Origin: DASQDN01 sp963825845
Lineage (GTDB): Bacteria; Acidobacteriota; Terriglobia; Bryobacterales; Bryobacteraceae
Reading direction: 5' to 3'
Length of the DNA: 64,000 nucleotides
Assembly: GCA_963825845.1 (NCBI GenBank)
Contig: CAWGVL010000029.1
Span: 124,001 to 188,000 of the forward strand
This document shows positions 18,837 through 28,979 of this stretch, piece by piece. The number at the start of each line of letters is the position of its first letter. The stretch's first letter is position 1. A program made the position numbers and the translations under genes. The notes beneath the pieces were generated by a model. That model made no database searches and was not told the DNA's origin. It saw only the letters and a program-made list of their open reading frames with translations.

Positions 18837-21800
18837 CATAGACAAACTCACTCGAGTTAAATAGTCCCCAGCAGAAAAGCTCCAGTCCCTGCTCTTCGAC
18901 GAGAGCCGTACTCCAGACGAGTTCATCGCCTCCGGGAAGTCGACCGAACGCGAGTAGAAACGCTTGTTCGATGCGGGAGCTTATCGTGGAACCTTCCCGC
19001 GAAAGACGGTCGGCGAAAGCCTTCGCCTGCCGCTGAACGAAAGCATTGTTCATCAGGCTGAGCGCCTGTAGCGCGGTCGTCGTGGTCGTGCGGCGTGGTG
19101 TCTTGACTGATGGTATCGGACAATCAAGCGCATCCAGCAGTGGGTTGCCGCCAGAGTTCACGTTCATCCGGTAGATAGTGCGCCGCTGTTGGCTTGGATC
19201 CTCGGAATCCAGCGGCACATAAGTGTGATAGGAGCCCGAGTTCTTCACGATGTTGAAAGGACGAAAGCTGGGGCCGAACATCGCAGGGTTCAGCGTACCG
19301 CTGACGGCAAGCATCGCATCACGTACAGATTCACCTGGGAGCCGATGGGGTGAATACCGCCAGAGCAATCGATTATCCGCATCCTTCTTGGCTGCCGTTG
19401 CGTTGTATCGCGCGGATTGCTGATAAGTTTGTGACGTCAGAATTAGCCGGTGGAGTTTCTTCATGCTCCAACCACTGCGTACAAACTCACTCGCCAGCCA
19501 GTCCAGCAACTCGGGGTGGGAAGGCTTGCCGCCGTTGAACCCGAAGTCATTAGGGTTGTCCATCAGGCCCGCGCCGAAATGATAATGCCAGATTCGGTTT
19601 GCCATCACTCTAGAGAAGAGCGGATTGGCTTCACTCGCAATCCAGTTCGCGAGCCCGCGCCGGCGTTCTGCCTCAGAGGCATCCATGGTCAGGCCGAGAT
19701 CGGGGCTTAGACCCGAAATGCACGACGGGGCGCCGGCGGCAAGGCGCTCACCCTTTCGATTTACGTCCCCGCGAACCAGCAGATAGGTAGGTTCGGGCTC
19801 GCGTATCTGAGCGGCAAAGGCTTTTACTGGCCGTTCAACCGAACTGAGGTCCTTCTTAGCATCGGCCAATTCCTGTAAAAGCCGGTCACGTTCAGTTTGC
19901 TGCTCTCTGGTCAATCTGCGGAGCAGATCCTGATCACTCAGAGTAAGAACTCCGGCCCTGTACGATGCGGAGATCTGTTCCGATGTAAGCGCAACGGCGT
20001 ACAACCTTGCTTCTTCGAGTTGCAGATCCTTCGACGACGTCAGTTCGATGATTGCATCTTGCTTTCCGTACGTCTGAAGTCGGCCGACAGGTAAGCTCAC
20101 GTCCGGCTTATATGTCTTGCCGTAGGGCTGCCCATTTCGAAATAGTGTTATCGTGTCATCTGCCGCGTACACGATCGCGATGTGAACGGTTTGTCCGGGC
20201 AGGGTATCTTCCGGCGGACCGTCAACCTCTTCCGAGCGGAAGCGTACCGTGCTTACGTTTTCCCATTGCCTCTTCTTGCCGGCGGCATACTGAATCCCGT
20301 CCACAGAGGCGCCTCGGAAACCACTCCTGTTACGGATTCTCAACATAGTCGCAGGTTTCTCAGGCAGCCGCGAAACATGAATCCACGTTTCCAGAGTCTT
20401 TTCGCGAACGTCGGACGGCAAAGCAGACGTGGACAATGTCGCGGCGTCCTTCCCAGGCGCAGGCTGTAGCCGGCCCTCATTGATTTGGGATGCATCGGTT
20501 CTCGTGGCATGCAGCGAATCGAAGTCATCGCGGGCATCCGAATCGAAGGTCCATCGGGCGAGCGGCTCAGGAAGTACGTTCTTCGTAAAGTTGCGTTCTT
20601 GTTCAATCTTGCGCCGTGCGGCTCGATCGAGATCGCCCAGAGAAGCTTCAAGTCTCGAAACACGGGCACGCAGTAGATTCTCCGTGGCGGTCCAGCTTTT
20701 GTACTCCTCAGGAGTCATCACCACTCGCCCATCGGCTTTCAGTTCGTCACCTTCCGTCGGCTGCCAGACGCCCTCGAACACAGCTTTCAGACGATAGTAA
20801 TCTCGCTGTGGAATGGGATCAAACTTATGGTCGTGACAGCGGGCGCAGTTCATCGTCAGCCCGAGGAAGGTCTGACTCACCACTCCAATCATTTCTTCCA
20901 GTTGATCCGCGCGTACCATTGCCCGCTCCTGCGGCACGGCGGACGTAAGCCCAACCGCATCATAGGGACCAAGGACAAGCAGGCCAGTCGCGATGATTCC
21001 GTCGTGCGTCACCGGCGCCAACACGTCGCCGGCAATCTGCTCCTTCGCGAAAACGTTGTACGGCTTATCTTGATTGAAGCTTCGAATCACGTAGTCGCGA
21101 TAGGGCCAGGCGTGGTCGCGCAGCCAGTCCCGTTCAAAGCCCTCACTCTCGGCATAGCGAACCACATCGAGCCAGTGCCGGGCCCATTGTTCCCCGTACT
21201 GAGGTGAATCGAGCAGTCTGTCGATCAAGCGTTCATACGCATCGGGACGCGAATCGTTAACGAATTCCTCAATCTCATGCGGAGCGGGAGGCAATCCTCT
21301 GACATCCAGGCTGGCACGTCTTATCAGGGTTCGTCTGTCGACAGCAGGCGAGGGAGTCAGACCTTGCTCCCCAAGCTTGGAATAGATCCATCTGTCGAGC
21401 GGCAGTTTCGACCACGCCGGAGGAATCGCCGAACTCGTTGGAGCATCCCGAATGGTCAACGGCTGCAGAGACCACCAATCGAGCCCCGCTCGCATCTCTG
21501 TAAGCACATCGGTCCAGGGGGCTCCCAATTCGATCCAGCGATGCAGGATGTCTTTTTCAGAAGAGGGAAGCGGCGCTGAAGGAGGCATCTCCCCTTTGGA
21601 CACACGTGTCCAGAGCAGACTTTCACCTGCGCTCCCGGGCTTGAGTGCCGACCCTTTGCTCCCACCCTTGTCCGCTCCGGCACGAGTGGAAAGGTCAAGG
21701 CCCGCCATCCTGGTCTTTGCCCCATGACAGTTCAGGCAGCGGCGTTGCAGGATCTCACGCGCCTGAGTGGAAACATCGGCGGCGTACAGGATGTCCGCAA

Positions 21801-21849
21801 ACGAGGCGGAGATCAGAATTGTGACCGCAAAGGATGGGAGCCGCCTCAT
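18829..21849 (-). CDS. DUF1549/DUF1553 cytochrome-type protein with LamG insert
   Basis: About 1006 residues from the ATG at 21849, which begins a normal leader (MRRLPSFAVTILISASFADILYA). The open frame runs upstream to 22170 but that part has no domain and is probably untranslated. Order: PSCyt1 with haem motif CLNCHG (about residues 40-48), DUF1549 (PLDRWIYSKLGEQGLTPSP...SLDVRGLPPAPHEIEEF), and a second CxxCH motif (CARCHDHKFDPIP). Next comes a concanavalin A/LamG-like domain (about 500-640, WTFDSDARDDFDSLHATR), a coiled segment, and DUF1553 (NPLFSRVMANRIWHYHFGAGLMDNPNDFG). The LamG insert suggests glycan or surface binding. It is coupled to the downstream DUF1501 gene. Probable periplasmic redox or hydrolytic complex of unknown role. 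Confidence 0.87.
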   Translation of the reverse strand: MRRLPSFAVTILISASFADILYAADVSTQAREILQRRCLNCHGAKTRMAGLDLSTRAGADKGGSKGSALKPGSAGESLLWTRVSKGEMPPSAPLPSSEKDILHRWIELGAPWTDVLTEMRAGLDWWSLQPLTIRDAPTSSAIPPAWSKLPLDRWIYSKLGEQGLTPSPAVDRRTLIRRASLDVRGLPPAPHEIEEFVNDSRPDAYERLIDRLLDSPQYGEQWARHWLDVVRYAESEGFERDWLRDHAWPYRDYVIRSFNQDKPYNVFAKEQIAGDVLAPVTHDGIIATGLLVLGPYDAVGLTSAVPQERAMVRADQLEEMIGVVSQTFLGLTMNCARCHDHKFDPIPQRDYYRLKAVFEGVWQPTEGDELKADGRVVMTPEEYKSWTATENLLRARVSRLEASLGDLDRAARRKIEQERNFTKNVLPEPLARWTFDSDARDDFDSLHATRTDASQINEGRLQPAPGKDAATLSTSALPSDVREKTLETWIHVSRLPEKPATMLRIRNRSGFRGASVDGIQYAAGKKRQWENVSTVRFRSEEVDGPPEDTLPGQTVHIAIVYAADDTITLFRNGQPYGKTYKPDVSLPVGRLQTYGKQDAIIELTSSKDLQLEEARLYAVALTSEQISASYRAGVLTLSDQDLLRRLTREQQTERDRLLQELADAKKDLSSVERPVKAFAAQIREPEPTYLLVRGDVNRKGERLAAGAPSCISGLSPDLGLTMDASEAERRRGLANWIASEANPLFSRVMANRIWHYHFGAGLMDNPNDFGFNGGKPSHPELLDWLASEFVRSGWSMKKLHRLILTSQTYQQSARYNATAAKKDADNRLLWRYSPHRLPGESVRDAMLAVSGTLNPAMFGPSFRPFNIVKNSGSYHTYVPLDSEDPSQQRRTIYRMNVNSGGNPLLDALDCPIPSVKTPRRTTTTTALQALSLMNNAFVQRQAKAFADRLSREGSTISSRIEQAFLLAFGRLPGGDELVWSTALVEEQGLELFCWGLFNSSEFVYVQ

Positions 21850-22510
21850 ACTTCCAAACCGTTTCCCGTCGGGTGTTCTCTCCTTTAGGCTGGAGGAGTC
21901 ACCCCGATCATTCTCCGCTGATTGGGCAACACTGCAGTTAATCATGTCATAGAAATCGTGCCGGTGCCCGTGCGGGTCTAGACCATCAACGAAATTCCGG
22001 ACGGCATCATGAAGTGAGAGAAACCGTTGGGCATGCCTGTCGATCTGAATCGCCGCATTTTGGTGCTCTCGTTGGCGGGGGCTGATGCTTTGCATACGTT
22101 CCACACTCACATCGCAGCAGGATAGTTCCCAGTTTGTCGGTCGTGCGCAAGGGTCGGCCGCCCTGACCATACAGGAGTGTTAAGAATCATTCCGCGTCGC
22201 GTTGATCACGATTCGGGTTGGATCAGAATGTTGATCACCTCGCGATCTTGATCCACAACACGCAGAAGCGATAATAAACCCAGACAACATAGCTGGTGAT
22301 CCCGGTAGGGAAACGATAGCCGTAGTTGCACGAGCGATTACTCTTCATGGCAACACTCTTCTACCTTCGTGCCCAACGTTGAAAATGCCGGTTGATGGCA
22401 TTATTTTTGTGTGATCCTGGCGCTCCGAATCCCTGATCGGCGCTCGCTGCAAAGGCGCACCTCCGACCAGAAACAGTAACATCAATGGATCTTGAAAGGA
22501 ATTGCTGATT
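21850..22510. other. 661-bp intergenic region with IS6-type remnant
   Basis: The stretch between the DUF1549 gene and the plus-strand DOPA-dioxygenase-like gene holds the promoter regions of both. It also contains a short remnant of an IS6-type transposase on the minus strand (22209-22348, listed separately). The minus-strand frame from 22170 to 21850 is open but shows no domain. I see no RNA gene or clear terminator here. Confidence 0.5.
22209..22348 (-). pseudogene. IS6-family transposase remnant with internal deletion
   Basis: One minus-strand frame from 22348 reads CNYGYRFPTGITSYVVWVYYRF, which matches the start of IS6-type transposases (RFPPEIIxxAVWLYxRF). Another frame immediately after reads VVDQDREVINILIQP, which matches the catalytic-core segment VDQDGEVLDILVQ. 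The roughly 40 residues normally between them are missing. Too short to be active; evidence of past transposition only. Confidence 0.55.
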
Positions 22511-23263
22511 ATGGCTGAGAATCATTCACTCGATGAGAATGTCACTCCAAATAGCGAAGTGGACCAGTATTGGGCCGATCTGCTGTCACCCGCCCGTCGG
22601 CAGTTCATCATTAGGTCGGGTCTCATGGCGGCGGGCGCGGGTCTGACCGCTGGATCGCTCGCTACCCAAGTTGAAGCCGCTGAAGAGGAGAAGGCACAGA
22701 AGCGAGTGGTTTCGCCGTACCGAGAGGGCTTCGTTCCCGTATTTCCGCCTCCCGATGAAGGCAAGAGTCCGTGGGGATACGACACGATCAAAGAACCCGC
22801 CGTGCGGCCCAAGAGTGTGCGTCCCGGCGAGGAGAATGGGCTGCCGAGTGCGCCGCGACCCTACACCGACATCAAGAGCTATCACGCCCATTTCTATTTC
22901 GACGAAGATACCTATGAAAAGGCGGCACTGGTTCGCAAGTGGTCGGCTGAGCGGTTTCCGGTGGAGCTCGGGAATTGGAATCTTACCCCGCGCGGTCCTC
23001 ACGTAACGCCATCCTTCTATTTCGGCTTCACTAACGACCTGCTGCCGATCATCGTTCCATGGCTGCAGTTGAACAGCCTGGGACTCACGATTCTGCTGCA
23101 CCCCAATACGGACGACCCCAGGGCGGACCACCTGTACTACACCCTTTGGGTGAACCGCTCACAACCGGTAAACGCCTATGGCATGAAGAAGCCAGGCCCC
23201 GGCCAGCCTCGCGTCGAGCGGATCTTTCCGAATACGAAGCCGACAGTCAAGCTGGAAGTCTGA
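22511..23263 (+). CDS. DOPA 4,5-dioxygenase family protein with Tat signal
   Basis: About 250 residues from the ATG at 22511; the frame also opens with TTG at 22502 but that lies too near the AAAGGA. Residues about 25-55 form a twin-arginine leader (ARRQFIIRSGLMAAGAGLTAGSLA). The rest matches the DOPA_dioxygen family: KSYHAHFYFDEDTYEKA, GPHVTPSFYFGF and LTILLHPNTDDPRADHLYYTLWVN. These carry the conserved His residues (HAHFYF, GPH, LLHP, DH) of the metal site. Known members cleave the catechol ring of DOPA in the cytosol, so a Tat-exported version is unusual and may act on extracellular catechols. The gene is a singleton on the plus strand, flanked by transposon debris. Confidence 0.82.
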   Translation: MAENHSLDENVTPNSEVDQYWADLLSPARRQFIIRSGLMAAGAGLTAGSLATQVEAAEEEKAQKRVVSPYREGFVPVFPPPDEGKSPWGYDTIKEPAVRPKSVRPGEENGLPSAPRPYTDIKSYHAHFYFDEDTYEKAALVRKWSAERFPVELGNWNLTPRGPHVTPSFYFGFTNDLLPIIVPWLQLNSLGLTILLHPNTDDPRADHLYYTLWVNRSQPVNAYGMKKPGPGQPRVERIFPNTKPTVKLEV

Positions 23264-23559
23264 TGTGCGCGTGTGAGGAAGGAATGGACGACTTCGAGCC
23301 AACATGTCCAAGGCGACTTGACAAATTGGCCTGAATAGATCCGCGTCACTGCCCTTTTCGCTGGGATTACGCCTTTTCGGCACGATCGTGTTTGCCGATG
23401 CTGTCGGCCCGCAGCCCGAAGGTTCGGTGGCGCACTCCGTGCTTCTCGTATTGACGTGCGGACGGAATCCTGCTGCAGGTCATCAAAATCCACCTGGGTA
23501 TCGCAATCGGGTAGTTAAACGTGAGCTTGTCACGACCGTTGAAATCCATTGGATGGCAT
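23264..23559. other. Non-coding stretch, no feature recognised
   Basis: Frames on both strands are short and unlike known families. The stretch leads into integrase debris from about 23560. Confidence 0.4.
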
Positions 23560-24270
23560 CGGAGCAATGGGTTCGCTCATGTTAGCGGTCGTTACGTACA
23601 TCCATGCATTCTTCGTACCGCGCACAAGCTCGGCTTGGAAGCGGCTGTCCTGCGGCAGCAACTCGCCGCTTTCAAAAGGAAGCAACCTCGGCCAAGGCTC
23701 AGCCGCGCGGACCGACTCTCCGGACCACGCTACGGTGAACTGTATTCGGATTAGGCTGATGTGCCCATCCTGGTCACACCGGAAACGGTGGTGTCCTGGC
23801 ATCGCGCTGGCCCCTGTCTGTTCTGGCGGTGGAGGTCTCGCCAACCTGGGCGGCCCAAGATGACTCTCGACATCCGCGAGCTGATCCGGCGATGAAAGCC
23901 GAGAATCCGGGCTGGGGAGCGCCGCGCACCATGGCGAACTGCTCCAAGTCGGGTTCGACGTGTCCGAACCAACGGTTTCTCGCTACCTGCAAGGTCTGAA
24001 GCGACGGCATGGACAAGAATAAGGCTAAGCGGTGGCTCGCATTCCTCAACAACCATCGCGAAATTATCGCCACCTTCGACTTCTTTACGGTTCCCATCCT
24101 GAAGTTCCGAACTCTTTATTGCTTCTTCCTCATCGAACACGGCTGGCGAAGAGTTCTGCACTTCAACTGCACAGAACATCCCACCAGCAATTGGATTGTC
24201 CAGCAGCTAGGGGAGGCTCTACCACTGCCCTGCCCCTACCGCTATGTTCTGTTCGATCGCGATTGATACG
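23560..24270 (+). pseudogene. Degenerate integrase-core (rve) transposase
   Basis: Pieces in different plus-strand frames line up with a DDE integrase. First comes an N-terminal part (RTAHKLGLEAAVLRQQLAAFKRKQ then ETVVSWHRAGPCLFWRWRSR), then DIRELIRR and LGFDVSEPTVSRYLQGLKRR. The core follows (KAKRWLAFLNNHREIIATFDFFTVPILKFRTLYCFFLIEHGWRRVLHFN and HPTSNWIVQQLGEALPLPCPYRYVLFDRD). Several frame changes and a stop at about 23756 show it is dead, and the C-terminal third with the last acidic residue is missing. No terminal repeats were found. Confidence 0.75.
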
Positions 24271-24455
24271 CGGCCGACCGCCTACGCGCTTGCTCGAAAG
24301 CCGAAGCCGGGCTCGGCGCATATCCGGAGAATGCGGTTCTGTGCCAGAAGATATTCAGTTTGAAGCAGCAGTTCGTGATTCACCAGTCTCGTTACGTACG
24401 CCAGCAGACGCGCCACATGCCATTCTCATCAAGTTAACTATATGGTGTGGAGAGG

Positions 24456-25118
24456 TTAGCTCCTGATTCGGAAGCGGTATGCCACCATTGCGAGCATCAG
24501 CCCTGAGAGTCCAAATGTGGCCGGTTCAGGTACGACCGTTACTGCAGCATTTGTGGCGTCGGGTGCGAAGTCGGAGATGACTTCGACCTGGTCAAAGATC
24601 GGCTGCGACCGCGGCCAAAGGTTCACGGTATAGGCGGGCGCGCCAAAACCCAGAGACGGCAGTAAGGATAACGACACTGTACCGGAAAGATTGCGGCCGT
24701 CGATAGTGATGTCAGCCGAGTTCAACGTGGTCTGCGTGTTGTTATTGATGGTAAACACGAAACCTCCACCTTGGGCTGTAAACACGACTACCGCATCGAA
24801 CATGATGTTCGGCAGACCGATATTTGCGAAATTTGCCAACGCAGCTCCACGGTTGACGCCCCACACAAAGACTCCCGTCGGTGTGGTCCCAATGTCGGCT
24901 GCGGACGTGCTGGTGAATGTTAACGTTCCTGCCGCAGGATCCAGGAATACTTCCGCGAGGCGCACGTCCAGATCACCGTTCGCCGGTCCGGTGTACACAT
25001 TGATGAAATCGCCAGCGGGATCAACGATTGGCGCGGCGATTAAGCCGGCGGGGAGGCAGAATAGTGAGAGCCCAAACAGGGATGACCAAGTTGGGTAGTT
25101 CAGGAACGACTTCGGCAT
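24456..25118 (-). CDS. PEP-CTERM sorting domain protein
   Basis: A 220-residue exported protein. A signal peptide (about residues 1-29, LFGLSLFCLPAGLIA) precedes a beta-rich body with many Thr, Asn, Gly and Asp. The C-terminus carries the PEP-CTERM signal VPEPATFGLSGLMLAMVAYRFRIRS: the Pro-Glu-Pro motif, a hydrophobic helix and an Arg-rich tail. Such proteins are processed by an exosortase (EpsH/XrtA type) and go to the surface or extracellular matrix. No exosortase is in this window. It is a lone gene between two transposon remnants. Function of the body unknown. Confidence 0.85.
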   Translation of the reverse strand: MPKSFLNYPTWSSLFGLSLFCLPAGLIAAPIVDPAGDFINVYTGPANGDLDVRLAEVFLDPAAGTLTFTSTSAADIGTTPTGVFVWGVNRGAALANFANIGLPNIMFDAVVVFTAQGGGFVFTINNNTQTTLNSADITIDGRNLSGTVSLSLLPSLGFGAPAYTVNLWPRSQPIFDQVEVISDFAPDATNAAVTVVPEPATFGLSGLMLAMVAYRFRIRS

Positions 25119-25602
25119 GCTGATCCTCCGATCGTTGGTCAGATCGGCGTCAGCCGCCTAGGGTTTCAGAACGATGGCTGGTGTAACCGTGATGGGTAGA
25201 AGGTCGTGGAAGGAACTCATCGAATGTTGCGAGATTTCACGCGCGCATGATCCTCGTTTACGATATCGGGCCAAAGTTGTCGTCTTCTTCGGAACTGGCT
25301 GGGGCGAAACCGATCGTGGGATCGAAAGGCCACTGCTCGCGCAACTCTCTCGCGCGTCCCTTCGCCGCTACGCGCCCAGCTCGTTTAACATCTAACATCG
25401 GCAATGCGGATTGTCGCTGTCTGGCCTTGCGGCTTCAGCAGACGTCCTCGTCGCTTCCGCTCTGCATTCAGTCCTGCCCCCGATGTAGAGCCGATTCTCC
25501 GAGCAAACTGTCAGGGCTGTCACGGACAAAGCCAACAAATGAGGGCCTACGATTCGATTAACCCGAGGCTGCGATGACGGGCAGTCATTCGGCGCCGGTC
25601 AT
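25119..25602. other. 484-bp stretch without a supported gene
   Basis: It holds the upstream region of the PEP-CTERM gene. The short frames on either strand show no domain or family likeness. A TGGTCAGAT half-site at about 25137 recalls the cluster B operator but lacks the second half. Confidence 0.35.
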
Positions 25603-25699
25603 TCAGCCCCGTGATAGCGCAGGAAGCCTTCTGATCATGATGGTTTCTGGTCGAGGAAAGGTCAAAACGCCTCCGGCGGGACCGGGGCCTGAAACCGGG

Positions 25700-25926
25700 G
25701 CAGGTGACCACCCTCCGCCGCTGGATTGATGAGGGCGCAGTATGGCCTGAACTTCCCTCAGCCGTTTGGCCTCGTTCACTTCTAACCCGCTGTACTTCGC
25801 TCGCGAGTTATACAGCGTCTGGTCCGATACGCCCAACTCGCGCGCGATCTCAGCTGCCGCTCGCCCAGCCTCGATCTGCTTCACGGCTCCAATCATCTGC
25901 TCTTCGTTGAATCGTGTCTTCTTCAT
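25700..25926 (-). pseudogene. IS3-family OrfA remnant
   Basis: The minus-strand frame from ATG 25926 begins MKKTRFNEEQMIGAVKQIEAGRAAAEIARELGVSDQTLYN, followed by SRAKYSGLEVNEAKRLRE. This is the helix-turn-helix OrfA of IS3-type elements (IS407-like group). Similarity stops after about 60 residues and the OrfB integrase is absent, so the element is truncated. Confidence 0.75.
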
Positions 25927-26218
25927 CTCGAAAGCTCCTCTTCGTCTTCATGTCAGGAGCTTTCCAAATTATGACTGGCTGACTTTTTCCGGAGCAGGTC
26001 ACCGACGGTCGTCCCGGACAACGGTCAACAGCAATCCGTTCTTGTGCCAGCACGCGTTGTGGTTGAGACGAAGTGTTTACAAAGCCAAACGGGGCAGGCG
26101 AAATTCGATATCCTAGAGCCACCATACTGTCCCTCCCTGGATGTTCTGATTCGTCGTTACTTGGCTCATCGGCGCTGATTTGAGACGACCGCTTACTGTC
26201 GTAGGCTGGCATCGCCAA

Positions 26219-26281
26219 TGGACAACTTTATGCTACAGTCAGAAAATCCTGGTCCGACCAGATCAGTCCACGCACTGGAGG
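26219..26281 (+). promoter_or_regulatory. Promoter with FadR-type operator upstream of DUF1549/DUF1501 pair
   Basis: A candidate promoter is TGGACA (26219-26224), 17 bp, GAAAAT (26242-26247). Just downstream lies the perfect dyad CTGGTC-C-GACCAG at 26249-26261, extended to 26270. The complement of 26251-26270 reads TGGACTGATCTGGTCGGACC and differs by one base from 42846-42865 at the cluster B divergent promoter. A ribosome-binding site GGAGG follows at 26277-26281 for the ATG at 26293. The dyad fits the known FadR-subfamily GntR consensus TnGTnnnACnA. Confidence 0.7.
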
Positions 26282-26292
26282 TTTTTGCAAAC

Positions 26293-28976
26293 ATGCGGAT
26301 TGCTGTCAGCATGATGGTATTGGCAGCTCTGGTTCCTCTTTCACTCTGGTCGGAAAGTCCCAGCGACTACTTCGAGATGCGTGTTCGGCCAGTGCTGGCC
26401 AAGAATTGCTTTGCATGCCACACGTCGGCGGCGTTGGGCAACCTGAAAATGGTATCCGGAGAGTCGCTGCTAAAAGGTGGCAACTCCGGTCCGGCGGTCG
26501 TTCCGGGCAAGCCTGACGAAAGTTTGCTCTTCCAAGCAGTTACACACACTCATGCCAGGCTGAAAATGCCGCCAGAAGGAAAACTCCCGGCAGAGGACAT
26601 CGGTGTTTTGCGGCAATGGATTCAAAATGGCGCGGAGTGGCCCGATTACGCAACGCCGTCAGTCCGATCTCACGACGGATATCAAATCACCGCCGAGCAG
26701 CGGCAATTCTGGTCGTTCCAGCCAGTCCGTAAACCGGAGATACCCGTATTCGCCAATCAATCTTGGGTGAAGACGCCGATCGACGCTTTTATTTTGTCCC
26801 GCCTTGAGAGAGAGGGATTACAACCAGTTGCGCCGGCGGCCAAACCTATCCTCCTACGACGCGCGTACATGGACATGATTGGATTGCCTCCTACACCAGA
26901 AGAAGTAGACAGTTTTGTGAATGACGAATCGTCGAACGCGTTTGCGAAGGTGGTCGACAAACTCCTGGCCTCCCCGCATTATGGAGAGCGTTGGGGGCGT
27001 TACTGGCTCGATGTCGCTCGCTATACAGACGACAAGTTGAATATCGTTGAAGACGAGCCATACGCGAACTCTTTTCGCTATCGAGATTGGGTGATTCGGG
27101 CCTTCAACGACGATATGCCGTACGATCTTTTCATAAAGGCTCAGATCGCGGGCGATCTGATGCCGGCGCTGAGCGGGAACGATTACGGCCAGGACTAGGT
27201 TTTTTCGCGTTTAGCGCGCAGTATCAGGAGGACCGTCCCGATGTGACAGGCAAGGCATTTTTAGGGTTGACGGTCGGATGCGCTCAATGTCATGACCACA
27301 AGTTTGACCCGATTCCGACGAAAGACTATTACGCTCTCCTTGGTGTATTTCAGAGTACGCAATTGAAAGAATATCCGCTCGCACCGAAGGATGTGGTCGA
27401 AAAGTACGACAAACAGGCTGACGAAATCAAGGCGCTTAAAAAGAAGCTGACGGACTTTCGAGATCGGCAGACGCGGCAACTTGCAGAGATCCTGGCAGAG
27501 CAGACGGCGAACTATATCCTCGCTGCCTGGCATGTGCTCGGACCTAAGCATCGCACTCCCTCTGAGGTAGCTGCGGAGCAAAAACTCGACACGGAAACGC
27601 TGCAACGTTCGATCCGTTATCTGGAGAAGAAGGAACACACTCACAAATATCTGGATACGTGGCAGCGGCTTCGAAAGGAGAACACGGCCGAAGAAGCTGC
27701 GGTAATTGCGGTAGCTCGTGAGTTCCAGGCGCAGCTTTTGGCCGTACATGATGAGATTCGCAGTATTGAAGAGAAGAATCTGGCGACCCTTGGCGGCGCG
27801 GAGGGAAATCCGGCTTTGGCGAAAGTCGTGCTGCTGCCCTATCCGCGCGGTAAGTACGTTTTCTGGTCAGAAATCTTCGGCGATTCACGAACTGGGTTCT
27901 CTAATGACAAGAGTGAGCGCGTGTTGCAGTACAAGGGAGAGGCAATAGATCGTTTTCTGGAGGGCGAGTGGAAGAGTTACGCAGCCGGGCTTGCAGCGGA
28001 GGTACAGCGCAAACAAGCCGAGCTTCCCGCCAAATATCCTTTTCTTCATGTCATCGAAGATGTCGAGAAACCAAAGAATGTCAAAGTTCACATTCGCGGG
28101 AATCCGGAGAATCTCGGAGAGGAGGCTCCGCGCGCCTTTCTGTCCATTCTTTCTGATGGGAATCCCCGTCCGTTCACGAACGGAAGTGGCCGATTGGAGC
28201 TTGCCGAAGCCATCGCCAACGCCAGCAATCCACTGACGGCACGGGTAATGGTGAATCGCATCTGGGCCCATCATGTCGGAGACGGCATCGTAAGGACACC
28301 TAGCGGTTTCGGGCAGCTCGGCGATCGCCCGACACATCCGGAACTGCTCGACTATCTCGCATCGAGGTTTGTAGAAAATGGCTGGTCAATCAAAGCGATG
28401 CATCGTGAGATCATGCTTTCCTCGACCTATGCTCTCGGCGCCGATACGCCAGAAGCCAACACCAAGAAGGATCCTGGCAACCGGTTTTGTTGGCGCGCGA
28501 ATGTACGGCGGCTTGATATCGAGGCGCTGCGCGACTCCGTGTTGGCAGTATCCGGGCAACTGGACAAAACGCTGGGTGGACAGGCGCGCCCCATCGGTGA
28601 CGAACGCAATCTCCAGCGAACCGTTTATAGTTTCGTCAGCAGGCGCAAACTCGATAATACGCTCGCAATTTTCGATTTTCCCAATGCCAACGATACCGCC
28701 GAGAAACGCATCGCGACAAATACACCATTGCAACGGCTCTTTCTGCTGAACAGCACCTTCATGACGCAACAAGCACAAAAATTCGCAGACAGAGTCGCAA
28801 CTGAGGCCGGCGACGATTCAACAGCCCGACTCGTGCGGGCTTATCGCCTGGCATTCGGCCGCACTCCAAGCGCCGAAGAGATTCAGTGGGGGCGCGAATA
28901 TTTGGCAGGAGGAGAAGGCTGGCCGCAGTATCTGCAGGCGATCCTCGCCTCGAACGAGTTTCTTTACACGAATTGA
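26293..28976 (+). pseudogene. DUF1549/DUF1553 cytochrome-type protein, one frameshift
   Basis: The gene starts at ATG 26293, giving a normal signal peptide (MRIAVSMMVLAALVPLSLW). The frame itself opens at 26218. PSCyt1 has the haem motif CFACH (about residues 38-42). DUF1549 follows (TPIDAFILSRLEREGLQPV, ERWGRYWLDVARYTDD), then CAQCHDHKFDPIPTKDYYALLGVF, a helical middle part, and DUF1553 (NPLTARVMVNRIWAHHVGDGIVRTPSGFG...ILASNEFLYTN). The frame breaks near 27194: adding one C to CC in GATTACGGCCAGG restores YGPGLGFFAFS. One homopolymer base makes sequencing error likely. The next gene is its DUF1501 partner, 3 bp away. A FadR-type operator in front links the pair to the sugar-acid regulon. Confidence 0.82.
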
Positions 28977-28979
28977 GCG

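Noticed and set aside
21850..22170. N-terminal extension of the DUF1549 protein
   Set aside because: The internal ATG at 21849 begins a proper signal peptide; the extension has no domain and would hide it.
25133..25146. TTGGTCAGATCGG upstream of the PEP-CTERM gene
   Set aside because: Only one half matches the operator.
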